DNA of 64,000 bases from Paraburkholderia metrosideri (GTDB taxonomy: Bacteria; Pseudomonadota; Gammaproteobacteria; Burkholderiales; Burkholderiaceae): assembly GCF_904848625.1 (NCBI RefSeq), contig NZ_CAJHCP010000007.1, positions 434,001 through 498,000 of the forward strand. Direction: 5' to 3'. Under the pieces are notes generated by a model that saw only the letters and a list, made by a program, of their open reading frames with translations, was not told the DNA's origin and made no database searches. Positions within the stretch are counted from its first letter, which is position 1, and each line of letters starts with the position of its first letter. The translations under genes were made by a program, and so were the position numbers. This document shows, piece after piece, positions 44,476 to 54,111 of this stretch.

Positions 44476-45733
44476 TCTTGCGGCGTGGGCGGCCCATGCC
44501 GGCGTAGTCCGGCAACGCGTCCACCGATTTTCCGATCGCCTTCGCGTACAGCGGCAGCATATCCGGCAAGCGCTTGATGATGTCCGCGCGCCGCGCCGGT
44601 GTGTACGGATGCACGTAGATGAAGCCCCGGTCGCGATCGCCGCGCGTGGCGTCGGCGAGCTTGTCCCACAGCGTGACGGCGGCGCGCGGATCGAAGCCGG
44701 CGCGCGAAGCGATGTCGCTGCCGATCACGTCGGCTTCCGTCTCGTCCGTATTCTCGTATTTCATTTCCAGCAATCGCGAGCCGATGCCTAACGGCGCGGC
44801 GCCGAGATCGGCGAGTCCGAACAGTTGCGGGATCGTGCCCGACGAATCGAGCTGGCTCGCCTGAAGCTGGCCGAGTCGCTCGCGCGCATGCTCGCGCAGC
44901 GCATGCGCGATTTCGTGGCCGATCAGCATGCCGAGTTCGTTATCGTTCAGATGCACGCGATCGAGCAGCCCGCTATAGACCACGATCTTGCCGCCCGGCA
45001 GACAGTACATGCGGATATCGGTGGAGCGCACAACCGCCACATCCCACTTCCAGGTTTTAGCGCGCTCGTTCCATTTCAGCGAGTAAGGGATCATCTTGTC
45101 GACGATCGAGCGGATCCGGACGACGTGTGCGTCGGTGTCGCCGTACAGGCTTTTCGCGTGCTCGGCGCCGTAGGTGATCTGGCTGAATTCCTCGGCGGCC
45201 TGAGCCTCGAGTACCGGCGATGGAATCAGGTTGCGAAACACCATGTAACCGCCGTAACGCAGCTGCGTGTTCGGGGTGGTGTACGGCGGCGGAGACGCGG
45301 GCGCGTTCGCTGCGGCGGCCGACGCCGACGCTGAGGTTGCCGCTGGCGTTCTGGCCGTGACTGGCGCTAGCGGAGCTTGCGAGGCGGACGTCGGTGTGGC
45401 GGCAGGCGTGCTGCCAGGCGTCGTCGTGCTGGCAGGGCTGGCGCTGCTGTTCACAGCCGACGTCGCGTTTTCAGCGCTTGCTGCAATCGCCGCCGACTTG
45501 GCGCTCGGCGCGGCTGCCGCGCCGGTCGTCGTCGCAGCAGCCGATGACGGCGCGCTCGCATTGGCGGGCGGCATGGCCGTCGCGTAAGCGTTCAACGGCA
45601 TGGAGGTCGTCGCCACGCTTGCGCCGCCAAGCGCCCAACCCGCATATAGCGCCGCCCGGCTGACCTTGAGCCGCAGCCGGGTCGTTCGAGTCGCGCGCGA
45701 GTGCGCTGCCCGCATTGCGTTCAGCGCCTTCAC
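44462..45733 (-). CDS. M48 family metalloprotease with low-complexity linker
   Basis: Protein of about 423 residues. N-terminal basic region and a hydrophobic stretch (AALYAGWALGGASVA) resemble a signal or anchor; about 100 residues of Ala/Ser/Thr/Pro-rich linker follow; then an M48/LoiP-like peptidase domain with GHEIAHALREHAR and a third ligand in ETEADVIGSDIA. It probably works in the envelope. The GTG start at 45733, overlapping the AmpG-like stop by 4 bases and preceded by GGAG, is favoured; an ATG at 45715 is possible. Last gene of the metX-metW-permease run. Confidence 0.83.
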   Translation of the reverse strand: MKALNAMRAAHSRATRTTRLRLKVSRAALYAGWALGGASVATTSMPLNAYATAMPPANASAPSSAAATTTGAAAAPSAKSAAIAASAENATSAVNSSASPASTTTPGSTPAATPTSASQAPLAPVTARTPAATSASASAAAANAPASPPPYTTPNTQLRYGGYMVFRNLIPSPVLEAQAAEEFSQITYGAEHAKSLYGDTDAHVVRIRSIVDKMIPYSLKWNERAKTWKWDVAVVRSTDIRMYCLPGGKIVVYSGLLDRVHLNDNELGMLIGHEIAHALREHARERLGQLQASQLDSSGTIPQLFGLADLGAAPLGIGSRLLEMKYENTDETEADVIGSDIASRAGFDPRAAVTLWDKLADATRGDRDRGFIYVHPYTPARRADIIKRLPDMLPLYAKAIGKSVDALPDYAGMGRPRRKTARD

Positions 45734-47124
45734 GACTGGGTTCTCCACGGCGCGATACGCAACAGCAGCAGCATGCCTGGCACCGCCAGCGCGGTACACA
45801 CGATGAAGTACTCGAACCAGCCGATCTGCGCGACCACGTAGCCGCTCGCCGCCGATGCCAAAGTGCGCGGCACCGAAGCAAGACTGGTGAAGAGCGCGAA
45901 CTGGGTGGCCGTATAGCGCGGATCGGTGGTGCTGGCGATATAGGCGGTGAACGCCGCCATCGTCAGACCCGTCGCGAAGGTTTCTAAACCGTACACCAGC
46001 GCCAGCGCAACCGAGCGCGGTTCGAGTTGCACGGCCCAATCGACGCCGAACAACGCGAGCAGTCTGCTTGTCCCCTGACTGATCCACACCGCGATGTCGT
46101 AAATCACTGCGAGACCGGGCGACGCGGGGCCAAGATGCGCGAGCCACGCGAAGCCGAGGGTCGACACCATTTGCAGCACGCCGAAAATCCACAGCCCCTT
46201 GCCGATGCCGATTTTCATCAGCCAGATTCCGCCGACAATCCCGCCCGCGAGACTCGCGCCAAAAGCAGTGGTCTTGGCAATCACGCCGATCTGCGTGCGA
46301 GAGAAACCGATGTCGAGGAAAAACGACGTGGACAGCGTCGTCGCCATCGTATCGCCGAGCTTGTACAGGAAGATGAACCCGAGCACGAACAACGCGCCGC
46401 GCCAGCCATCACGCTGAATGAATTCGCGAAACGGCAGAACGATCGCGTCGCGCAGATTTTTGGGCGGCTTGCCGTGCACTTCAGGTTCGCTGACCACGAG
46501 CGTCATGATCATGCCCGGCAGCATGAACGCAGCCGTCACGATGAAGACGGTGGTCCACGGCAAATGGTCGGACAGAATCAGCGCGAGTGAACCAGGCACC
46601 AGCGCCGCGATCTTGTACGCGTTCACGTGCACCGCGTTGCCCAAGCCCTGCTGCGTATCGCTGAGCAACTCACGCCGATAGGCGTCGATCACGATGTCCT
46701 GGCTAGCACCAAAAAACGCAACCAGCGCGGTCAAAGCCGCGACCGTCCAGATCGAATCGCGCGGCGAAACGAAGCCTAATGCCGCAATCGCGCCCGCCAC
46801 GAGAATCTGCGTGACCAGCATCCAGCCGCGCCGTCTGCCCGGACGCCAGCCAGGGAAGCGCGGCACGTACCGGTCCATCAGCGGGGCCCAGACGAATTTC
46901 CACGTGTACGGGAATTGAATCAGCGCAAAGAGGCCGATTTCCTTCAGATTGACGCCTTCGGAGCGTAGCCACGCCTGCACCAGATAGACGAGCGTGAACA
47001 GCGGCAATCCCGACGTAAAGCCGAGAAAGACGCAGATCAGCATGCGCGTATTCAAAAACGCGCGCCAGCCGGGATGTTCTTCGTGAGCGGTAAGTGCAGG
47101 CGCCTCTTGCGGCGGGTTCGACAT
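45730..47124 (-). CDS. AmpG-like muropeptide MFS permease
   Basis: Major facilitator protein of 464 residues with about 12 to 14 membrane helices. AmpG features: FTSGLPLFTLVYLVQAWLR, KFVWAPLMDRY and ASQDIVIDAYRRE. AmpG imports anhydromuropeptides for cell-wall recycling and, in some species, beta-lactamase induction. It lies 14 bases after metW and overlaps the M48 protease gene by 4. Confidence 0.88.
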   Translation of the reverse strand: MSNPPQEAPALTAHEEHPGWRAFLNTRMLICVFLGFTSGLPLFTLVYLVQAWLRSEGVNLKEIGLFALIQFPYTWKFVWAPLMDRYVPRFPGWRPGRRRGWMLVTQILVAGAIAALGFVSPRDSIWTVAALTALVAFFGASQDIVIDAYRRELLSDTQQGLGNAVHVNAYKIAALVPGSLALILSDHLPWTTVFIVTAAFMLPGMIMTLVVSEPEVHGKPPKNLRDAIVLPFREFIQRDGWRGALFVLGFIFLYKLGDTMATTLSTSFFLDIGFSRTQIGVIAKTTAFGASLAGGIVGGIWLMKIGIGKGLWIFGVLQMVSTLGFAWLAHLGPASPGLAVIYDIAVWISQGTSRLLALFGVDWAVQLEPRSVALALVYGLETFATGLTMAAFTAYIASTTDPRYTATQFALFTSLASVPRTLASAASGYVVAQIGWFEYFIVCTALAVPGMLLLLRIAPWRTQS

Positions 47125-47138
47125 GTGGTTTGCTTGCG

Positions 47139-47747
47139 TTAGCTTTTCTTGACGCGATAGACCGCAAGACTACCACGCCAGTTCACGCCCCATCGCACCA
47201 CCTGACCATCGTGCAGCACGACCCGGTCGAGAATTTCGATGCCGACTTCGGGCGCAAGCGCTTCGAAATCTTCAATCGTCAGAACCCGTACGTTCGGCGT
47301 GTTGTGCCACTGGAAAGGCAGCGATTTCGACACCGGCATGCGGCCTCGCAACACCGAAAGCCGATGCGCCCAATAACCGAAATTCGGAAACGACACGATG
47401 CATTCCTTGCCCACCCGCACCGTCTCGCGCAGGATCGCGGCGGTCTGATGAATGGTTTGCAGCGTCTGCGACAGAACCGCGAAATCGAAGCTGCCGTCTT
47501 CGAATAGACGCAGCCCGTCTTCCAGATTCTGCTGGATCACGTTGACGCCGTTTTGCGTCGACGCCAGCACGCCCGCGTCGTTGATTTCGATGCCGTAGCC
47601 CTGCACGTCCAGTTCTTCGGTCAGCAGCGACAGCAGCGAGCCGTCGCCGCAGCCGAGATCCAGCACGGTGGCGCGCGGTTCGACCCAGCGGGCGATCGCG
47701 CGAAAGTCCGGGCGTAGCGCCAGGTAATCGAGTGCTCGCTGGTTCAT
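47139..47747 (-). CDS. metW: Methionine biosynthesis protein MetW
   Basis: Class I SAM-dependent methyltransferase-like protein of 202 residues: VLDLGCGDGSLLSLLTEE, FDFAVLSQTLQ and FPNFGYWAHR. MetW is required with MetX for O-acylhomoserine synthesis in several proteobacteria, although its own reaction is unclear. The start overlaps metX by 4 bases. Confidence 0.93.
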   Translation of the reverse strand: MNQRALDYLALRPDFRAIARWVEPRATVLDLGCGDGSLLSLLTEELDVQGYGIEINDAGVLASTQNGVNVIQQNLEDGLRLFEDGSFDFAVLSQTLQTIHQTAAILRETVRVGKECIVSFPNFGYWAHRLSVLRGRMPVSKSLPFQWHNTPNVRVLTIEDFEALAPEVGIEILDRVVLHDGQVVRWGVNWRGSLAVYRVKKS

Positions 47748-48889
47748 GCGTTCACCTCGTTCGAAATACGTTCGTAGTAGGCGCGCATCAGGTTGTGATA
47801 GCGCGCGTCGTCGAGCAGGAAGGCGTCGTGGCCGTGCGGCGCGTCGATTTCCGCGTAGGTGACCGTGCGTTTGTGGTCGAGCAGCGCCTTCACCAGTTCG
47901 CGCGAACGGGCCGGCGCGAAACGCCAGTCGGTGGTGAAGCTGGCGATCAGGTATTTCGCCGTGGTGTGCGCGACCGCCTTGGTCAGGTCACCTTCGAAGT
48001 CTTTGGCCGGATCGAAATAATCGAGCGCGCGGGTGATCAGCAGATACGTGTTCGCATCGAAGTAGTCGGCGAACTTGTCGCCCTGGTAGCGCAGGTACGA
48101 CTCCACTTCGAACTCGACGTCGAAGTTGAAGTTGTACTTGTCCAGCGCGCCTTCTGCACGACGCAACGAACGGCCGAATTTCTCTGCCATGTCGTCGTCG
48201 GACAGATAGGTGATGTGGCCGATCATTCGTGCGACGCGCAAGCCGCGCTTCGGCTTCACGTTATGCGCGTAGTAGTTGCCGCCGTGGAAGTCCGGGTCCG
48301 ACAGGATCGCCGAGCGCGCGACCTCGTTGAACGCGATGTTCTGCGCCGACAGCTTTGGCGTGGACGCGACCACGATGCAATGCGCAACGCGCTCCGGATA
48401 CATCATGCTCCACGCGAGCGCCTGCATGCCGCCGAGGCTGCCGCCCATCACCGCCGCGAAGCGCGTGATGCCGAACTCATCGGCGACGCGGGCCTGCGCG
48501 TTGACCCAGTCTTCGACCGTGACGACCGGAAAGGTCGCGCCATACGGGACGCCGGTTGCGGGATTGATACTCATCGGCCCGGTCGAACCGAAGCACGAGC
48601 CGAGGTTGTTCACGCCGATCACGAAGAACTTGTCGGTGTCGAGCGGCTTGCCGGGGCCGACCATGTTGTCCCACCAGCCGACGTCCTTCGGATTGTCTGT
48701 GTACACGCCCGCCACGTGATGCGACGCGTTGAGCGCGTGGCACACCAGCACGGCATTACTGCGTGCAGCGTTGAGCGTGCCGTAGGTTTCGACCATCAGG
48801 TCGTAACCGGCCAGCGAGCTGCCGTTCTGCAACTGCAGCGGCTCGGAAAAATGCATTTTTTGGGGAGCGACGATACCGATCGATTCCAT
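47744..48889 (-). CDS. metX: Homoserine O-acyltransferase MetX
   Basis: Alpha/beta hydrolase-fold acyltransferase of 381 residues, first step of methionine branch. LVCHALNASHHVAG, the nucleophile Ser in VMGGSLGGMQALAWS, and the C-terminal APHGHDAFLLD with catalytic His. Sequence alone does not show whether acetyl-CoA or succinyl-CoA is used. First gene of metX-metW-permease-protease. Confidence 0.95.
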   Translation of the reverse strand: MESIGIVAPQKMHFSEPLQLQNGSSLAGYDLMVETYGTLNAARSNAVLVCHALNASHHVAGVYTDNPKDVGWWDNMVGPGKPLDTDKFFVIGVNNLGSCFGSTGPMSINPATGVPYGATFPVVTVEDWVNAQARVADEFGITRFAAVMGGSLGGMQALAWSMMYPERVAHCIVVASTPKLSAQNIAFNEVARSAILSDPDFHGGNYYAHNVKPKRGLRVARMIGHITYLSDDDMAEKFGRSLRRAEGALDKYNFNFDVEFEVESYLRYQGDKFADYFDANTYLLITRALDYFDPAKDFEGDLTKAVAHTTAKYLIASFTTDWRFAPARSRELVKALLDHKRTVTYAEIDAPHGHDAFLLDDARYHNLMRAYYERISNEVNA

Positions 48890-48984
48890 TCATTCCGCCA
48901 TTTAACAAAAACAGGGCGGCTAGATGGCGTCGGCGAGGCACGGAGAAAAGACTGTGTGCGCGGCTGACGACCTCTTTAGCCGCA

Positions 48985-49020
48985 TTTATAGTGAATCGCG
49001 GGAGGTTTCCCACGATTCGC
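48985..49020 (-). promoter_or_regulatory. metX upstream inverted repeat next to a -10-like site
   Basis: On the minus strand GAATCG, one mismatch and GGGA pair with TCCC and CGATTC around a 4-base loop (48993-49018). A TATAAA -10-like element follows at 48990-48985. The repeat would cover the -35 to -10 spacer, as an operator might. No -35 is convincing. Confidence 0.4.
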
Positions 49021-49185
49021 GCGCCCGCAATCGAGTCAGCAAATCGGCGCGTAATCAGGTATTCAGGGTGTTGCACAGAGCGGCGCCATGTATTTCGGGC
49101 ACCGCAGTCAGGCGCAAAGTATAGCGGAAAATCTCACGCGACAGCGTCGTGGGCGCCATGGCTGGCACGCTGCATGCCGCGCGGA

Positions 49186-49878
49186 CTACTGAAGAATCAG
49201 CAGCAGTTGTGCGTCGGCATGCTCGGCGGGCAGACGGACGAAACCGCTGCGCACATAGCGATGCCAGCGTCCGATGATGTAGCTCAGAAGCAGGCTCGCG
49301 CGGATCGCGGGATCGTAGCCGGCGGGGAGTGGAACGGCTGAATTGTCGACGCCGCTTGCTGCTTCGTTGGCTTCCATCTGCGCAAGCCGCAAGCACTGCT
49401 TTAGCGATGCCTCGACCCGTTCCAGCATCTGATTGACGCGCTCGGTGAGCCGCTCATGTTCGCCGACCAGCGCCTCGCAAGTCAGCACGCGCGTCATGCC
49501 GGGATTCTTGGCGGGGAAATTCAATAGCATCAACGCGATGGCGCGGGCTTGCAGCACGCCACTACTTTCTTTACCCGCGATCTGGTTGATCAGACCGAAC
49601 AGCGTTTGCTCGATGAATTCGATCAGCCCTTCGAACATCTGCGCCTTGCTGGCGAAATGACGGTACAGCGCGGCTTCTGACACGCCGAGCCGCGCGGCGA
49701 GCGCCGCCGTGGTGATCTTTTCGGTTTTCGGCACTTCCAGCATTGCGGCGAGCGTTTGCAGAATATGCACCCGACGCTCGCCCGGCTTCATACGCGGCGC
49801 ACGCGGAGCTGCCGATACCGCGTGCGGTGTGGGTTCGTGTTCGGTTAAGGCTTCGTCAGGTTTGTCGATCGGCTGCAT
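49186..49878 (-). CDS. slmA: Nucleoid occlusion factor SlmA, TetR fold
   Basis: Protein of 230 residues with an N-terminal helix-turn-helix (ITTAALAARLGVSEAALYRHFASKAQMF, in part) and a C-terminal regulatory dimer domain. SlmA binds the chromosome and blocks FtsZ near the nucleoid. The start MQPIDKPDEA at 49878 is preferred; an ATG at 49908 adds 10 residues. It overlaps the HAD gene by 34 bases. Confidence 0.88.
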   Translation of the reverse strand: MQPIDKPDEALTEHEPTPHAVSAAPRAPRMKPGERRVHILQTLAAMLEVPKTEKITTAALAARLGVSEAALYRHFASKAQMFEGLIEFIEQTLFGLINQIAGKESSGVLQARAIALMLLNFPAKNPGMTRVLTCEALVGEHERLTERVNQMLERVEASLKQCLRLAQMEANEAASGVDNSAVPLPAGYDPAIRASLLLSYIIGRWHRYVRSGFVRLPAEHADAQLLLILQ

Positions 49879-50648
49879 GGCTGTCGTCCCGGCTGCTGTC
49901 CCTTCCATCGAACCGAGCGGGTGCCCAGTCGAAGCGATTTTAACGAACGAATGGTCCGGTCGACATAGTGCGGACGGCCGGTGCCCGGCAGGCGCGTCGG
50001 AATGCCGTCCGCATGCGGTTTGCGTGGCAGATGGCCGGTGATCCACACGGTACGGATGCCCAGACGCCGGTAGTTTTTCAGGTGCGAGCGCGTGTCTTCG
50101 ACGAGGATCACGTCTTTCAGCGACACGTGCGCGTCGCGCATGGTCTTGCGCAACATGGCGTGATCGGGCTTGGCTCGCCAGAAGTGGCGGTCGCGCATGT
50201 GCTCGATGGCGATCACCTGTTCAAACAGGCGTTCGATCCGCAGTTCGGCGAGCACCGCGCGCGCGTACTTTTCCGGCGCATTGGTCAGCACGATCTTACG
50301 ACCCGGCAGCGCGGCGACGAGGCGCGCGACACCCCGTTCGTGGCGGATCATCGCGCCGAGATCGGGGAAGGTGTGCACGACTTTCAGGAAGTCTTCGCCG
50401 TCGAGCGGATGGTGACGCGTCAGACCGAGCAGCGCCGCGCCATAGCGCTGCGTGTAACCGCTGCGCAGGCGGTTGGCTTCGTCGATATCGACTTGCAGCG
50501 TGTCGATGATGTACTGCGTCATTCCCTTATTGATGGCCGGGAAGATTGCGTGCGAAGCGCGGTGCAGCGTGTTGTCGAGGTCGAACAGCCAGACCGGACT
50601 GCCACCGGCGATATGCGGACGGCGGCGGCGGGAAGTCGGAGTGCGCAT
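49845..50648 (-). CDS. HAD-type pyrimidine 5'-nucleotidase
   Basis: Protein of 267 residues with the HAD motifs: FDLDNT (nucleophile Asp), VLTNAP, Lys in WRAKPD and VEDTRSHLKNYR. It resembles the Sdt1/PP1-type pyrimidine nucleotidases common in Burkholderia. The C-terminal 50 residues are basic and the reading frame runs 34 bases into slmA. Starts at the first ATG. Confidence 0.84.
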   Translation of the reverse strand: MRTPTSRRRRPHIAGGSPVWLFDLDNTLHRASHAIFPAINKGMTQYIIDTLQVDIDEANRLRSGYTQRYGAALLGLTRHHPLDGEDFLKVVHTFPDLGAMIRHERGVARLVAALPGRKIVLTNAPEKYARAVLAELRIERLFEQVIAIEHMRDRHFWRAKPDHAMLRKTMRDAHVSLKDVILVEDTRSHLKNYRRLGIRTVWITGHLPRKPHADGIPTRLPGTGRPHYVDRTIRSLKSLRLGTRSVRWKGQQPGRQPCSRSTNLTKP

Positions 50649-50907
50649 GATGGAGAACGTGGTTCAGACGTGAGCAGTCGCTTCGCGCAGCGAACGTGAC
50701 AGGTTCGGTGAGCGGGCGGCGATGAAAGAGGGGGAAGTGCGCCGATACGCGGCGAGAGCGCAGGGCGGCGATTGCGCGGGCTGAATGTCGAGTACATAGC
50801 GCACAGGAAGCACTGGGTGCACCTGGCGTAAGACGTAGCAGCGCAACCGCATGGCACACACGACACGCCTTTGCGACGTGCCCCGTGTGCCAGGTTTGAT
50901 GCAGGAA

Positions 50908-51807
50908 TCAATGCGAGCGGATCATCGTGCCGAACGGCTGTTCGGTGAGAATTTCCAGCAGCACCGAGTGCTCGATACGGCCGTCGATGATGTGCACCGA
51001 GCGCACGCCGCTCTTGGCGGCATCTAGTGCCGACGAGATTTTCGGCAGCATGCCGCCGGAGATCGTGCCGTCGGCGAACAGACCGTCGATTTCGCGTGCC
51101 GACAGATCGGTCAGCAGATTGCCTTCCTTGTCCATCACGCCGGGGATGTTGGTCATCATCACGAGCTTTTCGGCGTTCAGCACGACCGCCAGCTTGCCCG
51201 CGACCAGATCCGCGTTGATGTTGTACGACAGACCGTCTTCACCGAAACCGATTGGCGAGATGACCGGGATGAACGCGTCGTCTTGCAGCGCCTTCACGAC
51301 CGCCGGGTTGATCGCCTCGACTTCGCCGACCTGGCCGATGTCGACGTACTGGCCCGGGTTGTCGCGATCCGGCATCAGCATCTTGCGCGCGTGGATCAGG
51401 CCGCCGTCCTTGCCGGTCAGGCCGACTGCGTGGCCGCCGAAGTGGTTGATCAGCGTGACGATGTCCTGCTGCACTTCGCCGCCGAGCACCCATTCGACGA
51501 CTTCCATCGTCTCTTCGTCGGTGACGCGCATGCCCTGGATGAACGTGCCCTGTTTGCCGATCTTCTTCAGCGCCTGGTCGATTTGCGGACCGCCGCCGTG
51601 CACGATGACCGGATTGATACCGACCAGCTTCAGCAGGATCACGTCGCGCGCGAAGCCTTGCTTCAGGCGCTCTTCGGTCATGGCGTTGCCGCCGTATTTG
51701 ATGACCACGGTCTTACCGTGATACTGGCGAATGTAGGGCAGCGCCTCGGCCAGAATTTCAGCCTTAAGGGTGGGCGCGATCTGCGAAAGGTCGGGAAGCT
51801 CGGACAT
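50908..51807 (-). CDS. argB: N-acetylglutamate kinase
   Basis: Enzyme of 299 residues for arginine synthesis: [29 protein letters not shown] and [13 protein letters not shown] are present. Start [12 protein letters not shown] at 51807. Upstream of the HAD-slmA genes on the same strand with a 259-base gap; no other arg gene is near. Confidence 0.96.
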
Positions 51808-52071
51808 GGCGGCAGGCTCAGGCACGGAACAGTTAAAACAGGGCGAATTGTACAGGACTGGCGCGCTGCAACAGGGTTTTCGATACGTGCGCCGGCACCG
51901 GACGGCAGCGGCTTTGCGCACTGCGCAATCGCGGCCCGCAGCGCTGGCCGACCCGACACAAGCCTACCGCGCTGACATGACGCTTGTGAATTAGCCGAAC
52001 GGACGACTCACGCGGGCTCGCCAGTCGTGGCATCATTTCCTGACCGATGCCTTGGCCGTAGCTGGCGTGTC

Positions 52072-52299
52072 ATGAAACCGTCCCCTTCCCTTTCTGAAAG
52101 CAGTGCGCGCTGCCCGCGTTGCGGTAATTCGTTCGACTGTGGCATGGGTGCGCAGCCGTTCGACTGCTGGTGCCGCGAGATGCCGTCATTGCCGGCTGAC
52201 AGGCTCGATCCGGCTAGCCGATGCCTGTGTCCGGAGTGCCTGGCTGCGGAGATGGCGCGGGTGGCGGCTCAGCCTGGACCGCGTGGCGACGGTTCGTGA
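52072..52299 (+). CDS. Small cysteine-rich CWC family protein
   Basis: Protein of 75 residues with eight cysteines (14, 17, 23, 32, 34, 51, 53, 56): CPRCG, FDC, FDCWC, and CLCPEC, matching the CWC (cysteine-rich CPCC-type) small protein family. It probably binds zinc. Function is unknown; homologues are common in beta- and gamma-proteobacteria. The start MKPSPSLSES is at 52072. Confidence 0.75.
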   Translation: MKPSPSLSESSARCPRCGNSFDCGMGAQPFDCWCREMPSLPADRLDPASRCLCPECLAAEMARVAAQPGPRGDGS

Positions 52300-52350
52300 T
52301 TGTTCGCCGGGGATATCGGCCTCACAGCCGCGCTGATCGGGTAAAAGCGC

Positions 52351-53988
52351 CTACGCTGGGCAATGCTTGCCAGCAAGCGTGGCCAGGTCGCGGGTGACCG
52401 CTTCCAGTACCGGTTCCCACTGGCCGAACTGCGGCTGTCGGTAAAGCGTGGCGCTCGGGTACCACGGGCTGTCGGCGCTATCGAGCAGCCAGACCCAGTG
52501 CGGATTGACGTCGAGCAGCACCCACGTGCGCTGGCCAAGCGCACCGCTTAAGTGCGCTACAGACGTACAAACTGTGATCACGAGATCGAGTGCGTCGATA
52601 AATGCGGCGGTGTCGTCGAAGGTTGCAAGCTCGGCGGTGTAGTCGGCCATGGGCAGACCGGCCGCTCGCGCCGCGGCGACGTCGGCGGTCGCGCCCGGCT
52701 GCAATGAGTAGAACGCCACGTTTTGCAGGCCGCCGAAATGCGCGGCATAGCGCTCCAGTTCGACACGGCGGAACGGATTGCGTTGATGTCCCAGGCTGCC
52801 GGTCCATGTCAGACCGACTTTGAGTCTCGACTCTCCTGCGAACCGTTTTCTCCATAACTCACCAGCCGTGGGGTCCGCGAAGAGATACGGTGACCTGGCC
52901 GGAATAGTGTCCTCGCGCGTGTCGAAGATCCACGGCAGGCTGAGCAACGGAATTTCGAAATCGAACGGCGGCAGCGACTCGACGCCGCCGCCTGCCGAGT
53001 AATCGTCGACATGACTGGCGAGGCTGCGTGGCAGCAGAGCGCCCAACTGCGGAAACGAATTCCAGACGAGACGCCCGCCTTCGTCATGAACGCGCTTTGC
53101 CAGCATCGGAATATAGCGGCAGAACTGCAACACGTCGCCCATACCCTGTTCACCCCATACCAGCAGCGTTTTTCCCGCGAGCGGTTCGCCGCGCCAGACT
53201 GGCCCGGGCATGGCCGGACGATGACCGCCCAGTTCCATTGATCCATCCCAACGCGCTTCGTGCAGCGGCCAGCCTCGAGCGTAGTGGCCGCGCATGAGTT
53301 CCAGCATGGCGAGGTTGGAGTGCATGCTGGGGTCCTGCGGGGCTAACCGGTGGGCCGTTGTAGCAGCTTGCACTGCTTCGTCCCAGCGTTGCGCTTCACG
53401 GAGTGTCAGAGCATAGTTGTTGTGGGCTAACGCGTTATCTGGCGCGCTTTGGACGGCACGGGCACCGGCTTCGATGGATCGCGGCAGATCCTGTTTCGTG
53501 CGATAGGCGTTCGCGAGATTGATCCAGCTTTCAACCTCGCTGGGCGCGTCGCGCACGGCGTCTTGCAATAGTGTTAGCTGCTCGTCTGTGTCTGCGCCGG
53601 TGAGCAGGAGCGCGCAGGCGAGATTGTTGCGCAGCAGTCTCATGGCCGGATCGATGGCGAGCGCGCGACGATAAGGGGCGATCGCCTCGCCATGCCGGTT
53701 TGCCATCTGCAACGCGTAGCCGTGGCGGAATTGCGCAACGGCGCGATTCGAGTCGAGTTGCGCAATAATGGCGGCGAGTTCGACTGCTTCTCCGTGACGC
53801 TGTTGCTGGAATAGCCCGGTTATCAGCAATTCGAGCGACGCGTCATCGAGTGGATGCAGTCTGGCCGCGGCTTCTAGGCAACTGGCTGCCGTTTGAGCGT
53901 CTCCGCTCTCGCGGGCCGCGGCGGCGCGGCGTAGAGAAGTGACGAAGGCTGATGAGGCGTGCGCCTCGGTCTTGGAGGTGGGTGGCAT
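52351..53988 (-). CDS. TPR protein with glycosyltransferase-like C-terminal domain
   Basis: Protein of 545 residues. About residues 15-235 form six or so TPR units (for example AVAQFRHGYALQMANRHGEA, ESWINLANAYRTKQDLPRS, ALAHNNYALTLREAQRWDEA); about 255-540 form a GT-B-like domain with LLVWGEQGMGDVLQFCRYI, LKVGLTWTGSLGHQRNPFR and VITVCTSVAHLSGALGQ. This resembles the O-GlcNAc transferase-like or heptosyltransferase-like proteins of Burkholderiales. Cytoplasmic, no signal peptide. Target not evident; may modify a surface polymer or protein. Single gene. Confidence 0.8.
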   Translation of the reverse strand: MPPTSKTEAHASSAFVTSLRRAAAARESGDAQTAASCLEAAARLHPLDDASLELLITGLFQQQRHGEAVELAAIIAQLDSNRAVAQFRHGYALQMANRHGEAIAPYRRALAIDPAMRLLRNNLACALLLTGADTDEQLTLLQDAVRDAPSEVESWINLANAYRTKQDLPRSIEAGARAVQSAPDNALAHNNYALTLREAQRWDEAVQAATTAHRLAPQDPSMHSNLAMLELMRGHYARGWPLHEARWDGSMELGGHRPAMPGPVWRGEPLAGKTLLVWGEQGMGDVLQFCRYIPMLAKRVHDEGGRLVWNSFPQLGALLPRSLASHVDDYSAGGGVESLPPFDFEIPLLSLPWIFDTREDTIPARSPYLFADPTAGELWRKRFAGESRLKVGLTWTGSLGHQRNPFRRVELERYAAHFGGLQNVAFYSLQPGATADVAAARAAGLPMADYTAELATFDDTAAFIDALDLVITVCTSVAHLSGALGQRTWVLLDVNPHWVWLLDSADSPWYPSATLYRQPQFGQWEPVLEAVTRDLATLAGKHCPA

Positions 53989-54111
53989 GGGGCGCGCGGT
54001 GGATGAAGCAGTGAAGAAGGACCGGCCTGTGCGGTGCTGTCGCTATCCGTATGTTAGAGGCAGTTGGACTGCGAGAGAAATGAGACTGGTCCGAACCGGT
54101 AGACTGAATTG

